Shown: positions 1 to 6,362, numbered from the stretch's first letter. The stretch is 7,390 nt of DNA from CAZZKF01 sp964654995 (GCA_964654995.1 CAZZKF010000097.1:1-7390), one strand, 5' to 3'. Made by a program: numbers and translations. The notes: a model not told the origin generated them from the sequence alone.

Positions 1-1320
1 ATCATCGGCGGCGGGCTGGCCGGTGCGGAAGCCGCCTGGCAGGCGGCCAGGGCCGGGGTGCCGGTGATCCTGCATGAAATGCGCCCGGTGCGCGGAACCC
101 CGGCCCATGCCAGCGGCGATCTCGCCGAACTGGTCTGCTCCAATTCCCTGCGCTCGGACGATGCCGAAAACAATGCGGTGGGCCTGTTGCACGAGGAGAT
201 GCGCCGGGCCGGCTCGCTGATCCTGGCGGCCGCCGACGCCCACCGGGTGCCGGCCGGCGGCGCGCTCGCCGTCGATCGCGAGGGCTTTGCCCGGGCAGTG
301 ACGGAAGCGATTGAAGAGGCACCTTCGATCACCTTGGTGCGCGAGGAAATCACTGACCTGCCGCCCGCGGACTGGGGTCCGACGATCATCGCCACCGGCC
401 CGCTCACCTCCGAGTCCCTGGGCGAAGCGATCGCCACGCTGACCGGCGAAGAGGCACTGGCCTTTTTCGATGCCATCGCCCCCATCGTCTACAGGGACTC
501 GATCGATTTTTCGGTCGCCTGGATGGGCTCGCGCTACGATCGCGGCGACGGCGCCGATTATGTCAACTGCCCGATGACGCGGGATCAGTATCTGACCTTC
601 GTCGGCGAACTGCTGCAGGCCGAAACCGTGCCGTTTCACGACTGGGAGAAGGACACCCCCTATTTCGAGGGCTGCCTGCCGATCGAGGTGATGGCGGCGC
701 GCGGGCCCGAGACCCTCGCCTTCGGGCCGATGAAGCCGGTTGGCCTCATCGATCCGCGCAGCGGCACGCGGCCCTATGCGGTGGTGCAGTTGCGCCAGGA
801 CAATGCGCTCGGCACGCTTTACAACATGGTCGGCTTCCAGACCAAGCTCAGGCACGCCGAGCAGGTGCGTCTGTTTCGCACCATTCCGGGGCTGGAGAAC
901 GCCCGCTTCGCCCGCCTCGGCGGGCTGCATCGCAACACCTTCCTGAACAGCCCGCGGCTGCTGGATGCGACATTGCGGCTCAAGGTGCGCCCAAACCTGC
1001 GTTTTGCCGGCCAGATCACCGGCGTCGAGGGCTATGTCGAATCGGCCGCCATCGGCCTTCTGGCGGGGCGCTTCGCGGCCGCTGAAGCACGGGGCGAGCC
1101 CCCTGCCCCGCCGCCGCCGACCACTGCGCTGGGTGCCCTGCTAGCCCATATCGCCGGCGGCGCGGACGCCAGCACCTTTCAGCCGATGAACATCAACTTC
1201 GGCCTGTTTCCGCCGCTGGAGGGCCGCTTTCGCAAGCGCCAGCGCCGCCAGGCGATGGCGGCCCGGGCACTCGCCGATCTCGACGCCTGGCTCGGCAGCC
1301 GACCGGTCGCGGCCGAATAG
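1..1320 (+). CDS. trmFO: Methylenetetrahydrofolate-tRNA (uracil-5-)-methyltransferase TrmFO, 5'-truncated by window edge
   Basis: TrmFO is a cytoplasmic FAD/NAD(P)H flavoenzyme that uses methylenetetrahydrofolate to methylate U54 in the tRNA T-loop. The frame is open from base 1 (439 codons, TAG at 1318-1320). It begins inside the N-terminal FAD-binding Rossmann motif, IIGGGLAGAEAAW, so only about 6-8 residues are missing; the GTG at 58 is internal, not the start. Family signatures follow in order: ELVCSNSLRSD, whose Cys (codon 136-138) corresponds to the first conserved TrmFO cysteine; YFEGCLPIEVMA, with the second conserved cysteine (codon 673-675); FGPMKPVGLIDP; GQITGVEGYVES; and the C-terminal MNINFGLFPPL. 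Length fits the family's usual 440-470 residues. Both cysteines are present, so it should be active. It ends 10 nt from the convergent minus-strand gene, with no room for a terminator between them. Confidence 0.96.
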   Translation: MIGGGLAGAEAAWQAARAGVPVILHEMRPVRGTPAHASGDLAELVCSNSLRSDDAENNAVGLLHEEMRRAGSLILAAADAHRVPAGGALAVDREGFARAVTEAIEEAPSITLVREEITDLPPADWGPTIIATGPLTSESLGEAIATLTGEEALAFFDAIAPIVYRDSIDFSVAWMGSRYDRGDGADYVNCPMTRDQYLTFVGELLQAETVPFHDWEKDTPYFEGCLPIEVMAARGPETLAFGPMKPVGLIDPRSGTRPYAVVQLRQDNALGTLYNMVGFQTKLRHAEQVRLFRTIPGLENARFARLGGLHRNTFLNSPRLLDATLRLKVRPNLRFAGQITGVEGYVESAAIGLLAGRFAAAEARGEPPAPPPPTTALGALLAHIAGGADASTFQPMNINFGLFPPLEGRFRKRQRRQAMAARALADLDAWLGSRPVAAE

Positions 1321-1330
1321 CAGCCATCGC

Positions 1331-2179
1331 TCAGAAGCGGCCCTGGGCGCGCCGGGCCAGAACCTTGATCCGGCGGACCAGGGCGGCACGCTCGTAATTG
1401 GCCGCAAACGGATCGAAGCGGGCGCGCCGCAGAGTACGCAAATAGCTGCCCGCCAAAGACCCCAGCAGCAAGGCCGGCAGCAGCGTGCGCGGCGGCGGAT
1501 CGAGGCGCGCCCGGGCGAGCGCCAGATGGGCCCGCGCCAGCCCGACGATCTCCGTAACCACACCGGCCAGCGCGGCTCTGTGCGCGGCGTGCGATAGCTC
1601 GGAAGGTGGAATTCCGGCCGCACGCAGAAGGTCGGCCGGCAACAGGCTGCACCCACGCGACGCCTTCGCGGGCAGCCCGCGCAACAAGCCCGCAAGCCCC
1701 CAGCCGATGCCGACATGACGGGCGGCGCGCGCCTGTCGGGCATCGGCGCCCAGCACCGTAGCCGCCAGCGCCGCAAGCGCGCCTGAGGTGCCCCCGACAT
1801 AGTGCAGCAGGGCCTCGTTGTCCGCCGGCGGCGACTCGTCGAGGTCGAGCGCCCGGGCGGCGATCATGTCCTCGAGCATATCGCGCGCCAGCTCGGTCCG
1901 CGTCCGTGCCCGGGCCAGCGCCGCCAGCACCGGATGCTCGGGCGGATGGCCGTTGTACAGGCCGGCCAGCGCCTCGCGCCACCAGGCCAGACGGATGCTG
2001 CCCAGCGCCGGTTCCGAGACCAGCTCGGGCACCCGCGCCAGCTCGCTGTGAAAGGCATGGAGGGCGAGGAGATCGCTTCGCGCCGGCTCCGGCGCCAGCG
2101 CGGCGGTCATGAAAACCTCTGAATCGCGGGCCCGGACCAGACCGGCGCAATAGGCCCGGGCCTGGCCCTCTTCGGCCAT
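1331..2179 (-). CDS. Squalene/phytoene synthase-fold protein, NDUFAF6 type (probable complex I assembly factor homologue)
   Basis: This 282-residue protein reads as a squalene/phytoene synthase family member of the NDUFAF6 subtype rather than a terpene-forming enzyme. Early family landmarks are YCAGLVRARD, LALHAFHSELARV and GSIRLAWWREAL. Later come LLHYVGGTSG, ARHVGIGWGLAGLLRGLP and SRGCSLLPADLL. The two Asp-rich DxxxD metal/diphosphate-binding motifs of true synthases are not visible: the first helix reads HSELARVPE and the second region YVGGTSGAL. Human NDUFAF6 is a mitochondrial complex I assembly factor; a similar role here is inference. I chose the ATG at 2177-2179 because the recognisable domain begins about ten residues later. 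An in-frame ATG at 2242 would add a low-complexity Ala/Ser stretch and overlap a plus-strand promoter candidate. Neither start has a good Shine-Dalgarno. The PuuD-like unit separates the gene from the sec operon, so it probably needs its own promoter; I found no convincing one. Confidence 0.85.
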   Translation of the reverse strand: MAEEGQARAYCAGLVRARDSEVFMTAALAPEPARSDLLALHAFHSELARVPELVSEPALGSIRLAWWREALAGLYNGHPPEHPVLAALARARTRTELARDMLEDMIAARALDLDESPPADNEALLHYVGGTSGALAALAATVLGADARQARAARHVGIGWGLAGLLRGLPAKASRGCSLLPADLLRAAGIPPSELSHAAHRAALAGVVTEIVGLARAHLALARARLDPPPRTLLPALLLGSLAGSYLRTLRRARFDPFAANYERAALVRRIKVLARRAQGRF

Positions 2180-2225
2180 CTCGTTGCCGGAAGCAGATGC
2201 CGATCCGGCGGCCCTGGATGCATTT

Positions 2226-2287
2226 TTGCCTATTCCGAGCATTGTGGTATGGTTTGGGCCGACAGGCGAACAATCAAGACCTAATTT
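2226..2287 (+). promoter_or_regulatory. Candidate promoter(s) for the small peptide/PuuD-like unit
   Basis: Two overlapping sigma70-like possibilities lie ahead of the peptide gene. One is TTGCCT (2226-2231), a 16-nt spacer, then TATGGT (2248-2253) preceded by TGg as an extended -10. The other is CCGACA (2259-2264), a 17-nt spacer, then TAATTT (2282-2287). Each half is an imperfect match and I cannot choose between them. This stretch is visibly more AT-rich than its surroundings, which fits promoter DNA. It is the only non-coding space upstream of a unit with good ribosome-binding sites, so some promoter here is likely even if the exact boxes are wrong. Confidence 0.35.
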
Positions 2288-2300
2288 TCCGGTTTCAGAC

Positions 2301-2308
2301 AGGGGGAG
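2301..2308 (+). promoter_or_regulatory. Shine-Dalgarno site that sets the start of the 31-residue peptide
   Basis: AGGGGGAG sits 8 nt before the ATG at 2317. It singles out this ATG over an in-frame upstream ATG at 2197, which lies inside the 5' end of the opposite-strand gene and has no comparable site. It is the main support for a real, short gene here. Confidence 0.75.
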
Positions 2309-2316
2309 ACAATCAA

Positions 2317-2412
2317 ATGAAAAACCCGCTTGAGTCTTTGTCGTCGACGATCGTCCTCGGCCTGATCCTGACGGTCGTCATGGTCTGGCTCGTCAACGCC
2401 ATCGGCAGTTAA
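2317..2412 (+). CDS. Small single-pass membrane peptide (31 aa), upstream partner of the PuuD-like gene
   Basis: I do not recognise this gene. It encodes 31 residues: a short polar N-terminus (MKNPLESLSS) followed by one hydrophobic helix at about residues 11-29 (TIVLGLILTVVMVWLVNAIG) and almost no tail. Three things support it as real: the AGGGGGAG ribosome-binding site 8 nt upstream, about 26 of 30 codons after the start ending in G or C as in its neighbours, and its place 20 nt ahead of the PuuD-like gene, which has its own site (GGAAGGGGG, 2415-2423). The size and topology resemble accessory subunits of membrane oxidoreductases such as CydX or CcoQ, but no sequence similarity is claimed. 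A structural or stabilising subunit of the PuuD-like protein is the best guess. A translated leader peptide is the alternative, but the hydrophobic helix and good codon use argue against it. Confidence 0.7.
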   Translation: MKNPLESLSSTIVLGLILTVVMVWLVNAIGS

Positions 2413-2432
2413 CAGGAAGGGGGCAGCTTACA

Positions 2433-2939
2433 ATGGAATGGGATCATACATATTACGCCTTCTTCATCCGCTGGCTTCACGTCGCCAGTGGCATCATGTG
2501 GATCGGCCTATTGTGGTACTTCAATTTCGTGCAGATCCCCAACATGGGGAACATCCCGGATGACCAGAAGCCGGCAATCAGCAAGGTGATCGCGCCGGCG
2601 GCGCTGTTCTGGTTCCGCTGGGCAGCCATGGCGACCATCATCTTCGGCCTGTGGCTGGCCTCGCTCAACGGTTATGTCGAGGACGCGCTGCAGCTCGGCC
2701 TGACCAGCGGCAACGCCAAATCCGCGGCCATCGGCTTCGGCATGTGGCTGGGGCTGATCATGTGGTTCAACGTCTGGTTCATCATCTGGCCCAACCAGAA
2801 AAAGGCCTTGGGACTGGTCGAAGCCGACCCGGATGCCAAGGCCAAGGCCGGGCGCACCGCGATGCTGTTTTCGCGCACCAACACGATGCTGTCGATCCCC
2901 ATGCTCTACGCCATGGTGTCCGCACAGAATATCTACTGA
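2433..2939 (+). CDS. PuuD-like (urate hydroxylase membrane-domain family) integral membrane protein
   Basis: This 168-residue protein has four predicted membrane helices, at about residues 9-31, 58-78, 99-119 and 150-165. It resembles the membrane region of PuuD-type urate hydroxylases (the urate oxidase N-terminal family), some stand-alone members of which carry an unreliable NusG antitermination label in databases. Supporting stretches are FIRWLHVASGIMWIGLLWYF with His16, ALFWFRWAAMATIIFGLWLA, MWFNVWFIIWPNQKKALG and FSRTNTMLSIPMLYAM. The many Trp residues and the helix-1 His suggest haem or quinone chemistry in the inner membrane, which is inference. Full-length PuuD carries a C-terminal cytochrome c domain; this protein ends without one and has no CxxCH motif, so urate oxidation is not assured. 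The ATG is fixed by GGAAGGGGG at 2415-2423. It follows the 31-residue peptide gene by 20 nt and is followed by a terminator 28 nt downstream. No purine-degradation genes are in the window. Confidence 0.82.
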   Translation: MEWDHTYYAFFIRWLHVASGIMWIGLLWYFNFVQIPNMGNIPDDQKPAISKVIAPAALFWFRWAAMATIIFGLWLASLNGYVEDALQLGLTSGNAKSAAIGFGMWLGLIMWFNVWFIIWPNQKKALGLVEADPDAKAKAGRTAMLFSRTNTMLSIPMLYAMVSAQNIY

Positions 2940-2967
2940 GCGTTCGAAAACGGGTCTTGATTTTCGG

Positions 2968-3000
2968 AAAGGGCCGTTGCCGGTGGCGACGGCCCTTTTC
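2968..3000 (+). terminator. Strong Rho-independent terminator, possibly bidirectional
   Basis: AAAGGGCCGT (2968-2977) pairs exactly with ACGGCCCTTT (2989-2998). Inside, a T-G wobble and GCC/GGC extend the stem to 14 pairs around a 3-nt GGT loop. On the plus strand it runs straight into TTTTCT, ending the peptide/PuuD-like unit. Because the stem's outer pairs are A-T, it could also act on minus-strand transcripts leaving the NDUFAF3-like gene, which stops at 3017. The minus-strand U-tract is only three bases, so it should work less well in that direction. Confidence 0.88.
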
Positions 3001-3016
3001 TGTTGCCGAGCCTGCC

Positions 3017-3391
3017 TCAGACCGCAATCAGGGCGGCGGCGACCGCCCGGTCTTCGAGGGCAAGGACGTTGTACGTCCGGCATGCCGCCCCGGTATCCAT
3101 GGGCTCGACCCGAATGCCAAGCTCGGCCAGCATGCGCCGCACCGGCTCCGGCACCGGCGCCAGCCGCGACCCGCAGCCGAGCAGCAGAAGCTCGACCGCC
3201 ACGCCGCGGCCTTCAACGGCGGCGAGACCTTGCGGCGAAATATCCTCGGCCCGTGCCGTCTCCCAGGCGACCACGCCGTCGGCGAAGACCAGAACCGAGC
3301 CGTTATAGCGCCGGCCGGCGATCCGAAAGCCGCCGTTACCGTAACCGTCGATCAACGGCACGCCCGAGGATCGTTCACGTTCCAGCTTCAT
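3017..3391 (-). CDS. Mth938/NDUFAF3-like (DUF498) protein, last gene of the yajC-secDF unit
   Basis: This 124-residue soluble protein belongs to the Mth938-like family (DUF498), whose mitochondrial member NDUFAF3 assists complex I assembly. It shows the family pattern: GGFRIAGRRYNGSVLVF near the N-terminus, then VELLLLGCGSRLAPVPEPVR in the middle, and the C-terminal MDTGAACRTYNVL followed by AVAAALIAV. Length is normal for the family. The ATG at 3389-3391 lies 21 nt after the secF stop on the same strand, so it is probably co-transcribed with secF; its Shine-Dalgarno is poor, suggesting translational coupling or readthrough from secF. Position next to secF recurs in alphaproteobacteria as far as I know, and suggests a role in inner-membrane protein biogenesis. 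No enzymatic activity can be assigned from sequence. Confidence 0.9.
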   Translation of the reverse strand: MKLERERSSGVPLIDGYGNGGFRIAGRRYNGSVLVFADGVVAWETARAEDISPQGLAAVEGRGVAVELLLLGCGSRLAPVPEPVRRMLAELGIRVEPMDTGAACRTYNVLALEDRAVAAALIAV

Positions 3392-3412
3392 GACCGGTTC
3401 GCCGTCGGATCG

Positions 3413-4342
3413 CTACGCGCCGGCTCCTGCCCGGGCCACCTCGGGCCGTACACCAAGGTGCAACAGCAAGGGCGCGGCGATAAAAATCGATGAATAGGTG
3501 CCGACAAAAATACCCCAGATCATGGCGGCAGTGAAGCCGCGCAGCACCTCGCCACCGAACAGGAACAGGGCAAACAGGGCCAGCAGCGTGGTGAACGAGG
3601 TCATGGTGGTGCGCGACAGCGTCTCGTTGATCGACCGGTCGAGCAGCTCCGGCAACGGCATCTTCTTGTATTTGCGCAGGTTCTCGCGCACCCGGTCATA
3701 GACCACCACGGTATCGTTGAGCGAATAGCCGACGATGGTGAGAATGGCGGCGATGATCGAGAGGTTGAATTCCAGCTTGGTGGACGAGAACAGGCCGATG
3801 GTCAATGTCACGTCATGCACCAGCGCCAGCACCGCGCCAACCCCGAACTGCCATTCGAACCGGAACCAGATGTAGATCAGCACGGCAGTGACAGCCAGGA
3901 CGATCGCCATGATCCCCTTCCAGATCAGTTCGCCCGACACCTTGGGGCCGACAACCTCGACCCGACGATAGCTGATGCCCTCGCCGATTTCCTTGTTGAG
4001 CGCCTGCTTGACGCGGGCGACGGCGGCCTCCTGGGCCTCGGCATCGCCGGGCTGGCGCTCGATCCGGATCAGCACGTCGTCCTCGGCGCCGAAGGTCTGG
4101 ATCGCCACATCGCCAAGATCGAGACGGTCCAGCGTTTTCCGCATCAGCGCCAGATCGGCGGTGCCGGGGGTGCGCACCTCCATCAGGATACCGCCGCGAA
4201 AATCGATCCCGAAATTGAGCCCGTGAACGAAAAACAGGATCACCGACAGCACCATCAACGTACCGGACAGCGCATAGGTAATCCGGCGCCGCTCCATGAA
4301 GCCGATCTTGGTACCTGACCGGATCAGTTTGACCTGAAACAT
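3413..4342 (-). CDS. secF: Protein translocase subunit SecF
   Basis: SecF pairs with SecD in the inner membrane and uses the proton motive force to help SecYEG/SecA move proteins outward. The 309-residue sequence has the full architecture. A first helix at about 21-41 is followed by the SecD/SecF signature GLNFGIDFRGG (41-51). A periplasmic domain of about 90 residues ends in VEVVGPKVSGEL (128-139). Five helices follow, from about residue 143 to 297. The conserved helix-4 region GYSLNDTVVVYDRVREN (205-221) and INETLSRTTMTS (238-249) are intact. Length is typical. The start is fixed by AGGAGGGG at 4347-4354, within the 16-nt gap after the secD stop. It is operonic with yajC and secD upstream and the NDUFAF3-like gene downstream, all on the minus strand. 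Confidence 0.97.
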   Translation of the reverse strand: MFQVKLIRSGTKIGFMERRRITYALSGTLMVLSVILFFVHGLNFGIDFRGGILMEVRTPGTADLALMRKTLDRLDLGDVAIQTFGAEDDVLIRIERQPGDAEAQEAAVARVKQALNKEIGEGISYRRVEVVGPKVSGELIWKGIMAIVLAVTAVLIYIWFRFEWQFGVGAVLALVHDVTLTIGLFSSTKLEFNLSIIAAILTIVGYSLNDTVVVYDRVRENLRKYKKMPLPELLDRSINETLSRTTMTSFTTLLALFALFLFGGEVLRGFTAAMIWGIFVGTYSSIFIAAPLLLHLGVRPEVARAGAGA

Positions 4343-4358
4343 CTATCCCCTCCTGGCG

Positions 4359-5963
4359 TCAGATCGGCAGAACCTTGGGCCGGGTGCGGCGCAGCCAGGC
4401 AACCAGGATCAGGCGGGTGACGGTCACCGCCGTAAACACCGAGGTGACAATGCCGATCGCCAGCGTCACGGCAAAGCCCTTGACCGGACCCGAGCCGACC
4501 TGGAACAGGATCAACGCGGCAATCAGCGTCGTGATGTTGGCATCCAGAATGGTGCCATAGGCACGGCTGTAGCCGGCATCGAGGGCGGCGATCGGCGTCT
4601 TGCCGGTTCGCACCTCCTCGCGTATTCGCTCGAACACCAGAACATTCGCGTCCACCGCCATGCCGATGGTGAGCACAATGCCGGCAATGCCGGGCAGCGT
4701 CAGCGTCGCCTGCAGGGTCGACAGCGCCCCGGCAATCAGCGCCATGTTGATGAACAGGGCGAGGTCGGCGGCGATCCCGAACAGCCCGTAGGCCATGACG
4801 ATGAATACCACCACCGCCAGGAAGCCGACGGTGGCGGCGAATTCGCCGGCGCGGATCGAATCCGCCCCGAGGTCGGGCCCGACGGTGCGTTCCTCGAGGA
4901 TCTTCAACGGCGCCGGCAGGGCGCCGGCCCGCAGCAGCAGGGCGAGATCACTGGCGGACTGAACCGTAAAGCTGCCCGAAATGATGCCGCTGCCGCCCAA
5001 GATCGGCTCGCGGATCACCGGCGCGGTGATCACCTTGCCGTCGAGGACCACCGCGAACGGCCGGCCGACGTTTTCGCGGGTGACATCGGCGAACCGCTTG
5101 GCGCCGACCGAATCGAAGCGGAAGCTGACCACCGGCTGGCCATCCTGGAAGGTCGGCTGGGCATCGACCAGCATGTCGCCGGACAGGATCACGCGCTTGC
5201 GCACGACATATTGGGTCGCGCCGCCATCGCGTTCGTCCCCCGGCAGCAGCATCGAGCCCGGCGGCAGGCGTCCACGCGCCGCATCGGCCGGATTGGTTAT
5301 GGTATCGACCATGTGAAAGGTCAGTTTTGCGGTCTTGCCGAGGATCGCCTTGATGCGATCGGGATCGTCGACACCGGGAAGCTGGACGATGATCCGGTCC
5401 TCGCCCTGGCGCTGAATGGTCGGCTCGCGGGTGCCCATCTCGTCGATGCGGTTGCGGACGATTTCGATCGACTGCTGGACGGCATTGGAGCGGCGCTCGG
5501 CAATCTCGGCCTCGGTCAGACGGATCTCGATGCGATTGTCGTCGACCTTGTCGACCTCGATGTCGGCGCCGCCAGGTGAGAGCAGCGTCGGCACGCGCTG
5601 GACCGCCAGGCCGCGCAGCTTTTCCAGCGCCGCCGGCATGTCCTCGGGCTTGCGGATGGTCACCGTCACCGCATCGTTTTTCACACCCAGGCCGGTGTAG
5701 CCGATGCGCGCCTTGCGCAGGGTCGTGCGCACCTGATCGACCATGTTCTCAAGACGCTCGGCAATCACCGCCTCGACATCGACTTCGAGCAGCAGGTGCG
5801 AGCCGCCCTGAAGATCAAGCCCGAGGTTGATCTGCTTGGCCGGCAGCCAGCTCGGCAGCCTGGCGATCTGCTCCTTGCTCAGCAGATTGGGCAGGGCGGT
5901 GATGATCCCGGCCAGACAGACCGCGATGATCAGAATGACCTTCCACCTTGGGAAATACAGCAT
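4359..5963 (-). CDS. secD: Protein translocase subunit SecD
   Basis: SecD is the larger RND-fold partner of SecF, with six membrane helices and a large periplasmic head that helps pull translocating chains. The 534 residues show an N-terminal helix at about 9-28 and INLGLDLQGGSHLLLEVDVE at about 45-64. The P1 head follows, with RRSNAVQQSIEIVRNRIDEM and REPTIQRQGEDRIIVQLPGV. Next come the FAVVLDGKVITAPVI and IISGSFTVQSASDLALLLRA segments. The C-terminal helical bundle contains IGMAVDANVLVFERIREE at about 433-450, with its conserved membrane Asp at about 438, linked to proton use in the family. Length suits alphaproteobacterial SecD, which is shorter than the 615-residue E. coli protein. It starts 33 nt after yajC; the Shine-Dalgarno before this ATG is weak. 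No missing key residue was seen. Confidence 0.97.
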   Translation of the reverse strand: MLYFPRWKVILIIAVCLAGIITALPNLLSKEQIARLPSWLPAKQINLGLDLQGGSHLLLEVDVEAVIAERLENMVDQVRTTLRKARIGYTGLGVKNDAVTVTIRKPEDMPAALEKLRGLAVQRVPTLLSPGGADIEVDKVDDNRIEIRLTEAEIAERRSNAVQQSIEIVRNRIDEMGTREPTIQRQGEDRIIVQLPGVDDPDRIKAILGKTAKLTFHMVDTITNPADAARGRLPPGSMLLPGDERDGGATQYVVRKRVILSGDMLVDAQPTFQDGQPVVSFRFDSVGAKRFADVTRENVGRPFAVVLDGKVITAPVIREPILGGSGIISGSFTVQSASDLALLLRAGALPAPLKILEERTVGPDLGADSIRAGEFAATVGFLAVVVFIVMAYGLFGIAADLALFINMALIAGALSTLQATLTLPGIAGIVLTIGMAVDANVLVFERIREEVRTGKTPIAALDAGYSRAYGTILDANITTLIAALILFQVGSGPVKGFAVTLAIGIVTSVFTAVTVTRLILVAWLRRTRPKVLPI

Positions 5964-5996
5964 GCCCGGTGCCCCCGAATCCTGCGCGCCGCGCCG

Positions 5997-6356
5997 TCAG
6001 TCGGTCTTGGAGGACGAAGTCTGGGCGGGCGGGGTCTGGGCCGGCTCGGATTTGGTCCGAACGTCGGCGATCGTGGATTTGAGGATGCGCACCTTGACGC
6101 CCTCGGCAATCTCGATCAGGGCCTCGTTGTCATCGATCACGCGCGCCACCTTGCCGATGATGCCGCCGCCGGTGACCACGGTGTCGCCGCGGCGCACGGC
6201 CGCGACCATGTCGCGATGCTGCTTGGCACGCTTCTGCTGCGGCCGGATCAGCAGGAAATAGAACACCAGAAAAATCAGGATGAGCGGCAGAAACTGCGCC
6301 AGGGCAGATCCGCCGGCGGCCGGCGCCGTTTGCGCGAAGGCGGGAGAAATCAGCAT
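5997..6356 (-). CDS. yajC: Preprotein translocase accessory subunit YajC
   Basis: YajC is a small single-pass inner-membrane protein that associates with SecDF. The 119 residues begin MLISPAFAQTAPAA, followed by one membrane helix at about 22-37 (FLPLILIFLVFYFLLI) and then the hallmark RPQQKR (38-43). A soluble domain includes MVAAVRRGDTVVTGGGIIGK and GVKVRILKSTIADV, and the tail is Pro/Ser/Thr-rich (PAQTPPAQTSSSKTD). The ATG at 6354-6356 is chosen because AGGGG (6363-6367) lies 6 nt upstream. An in-frame ATG at 6464 would add 36 residues with several Cys and Pro and no family resemblance. It is the first gene of the minus-strand yajC-secD-secF-NDUFAF3-like unit. The AFA-Q sequence near the N-terminus looks like a signal peptidase site but precedes the helix, so it is probably not cleaved. 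Confidence 0.95.
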   Translation of the reverse strand: MLISPAFAQTAPAAGGSALAQFLPLILIFLVFYFLLIRPQQKRAKQHRDMVAAVRRGDTVVTGGGIIGKVARVIDDNEALIEIAEGVKVRILKSTIADVRTKSEPAQTPPAQTSSSKTD

Positions 6357-6362
6357 CGTGAA

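Noticed and set aside
1179..2273. A 364-codon minus-strand open frame overlapping the NDUFAF6-like gene in another frame
   Set aside because: The translation is Arg/Ala/Gly/Pro-rich with no family signature. It is a by-product of high GC, while the overlapping frame carries clear conserved motifs.
2197..2316. Longer 71-residue reading of the small membrane peptide starting at 2197
   Set aside because: The upstream part lies antisense to the NDUFAF6-like gene and across promoter-like sequence. The strong AGGGGGAG site points to the ATG at 2317.
2945..2966. Small inverted repeat CGAAAA/TTTTCG just before the main terminator
   Set aside because: Only 6 pairs around a 10-nt loop with no T-tract in the right place. 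Probably incidental, or minor support for minus-strand termination.
2508..3083. A 191-codon minus-strand open frame antisense to the PuuD-like gene
   Set aside because: Its composition is typical of an antisense shadow (Arg, Gly, Pro, Gln), and the opposite strand has a coherent four-helix membrane protein with good start signals.
2651..3493. A 280-codon plus-strand open frame running through the PuuD-like gene, the terminator, the NDUFAF3-like gene and into secF
   Set aside because: It crosses a strong terminator, has low-complexity Arg/Gln/His-rich sequence, has no ribosome-binding site and is antisense to two well-supported genes.
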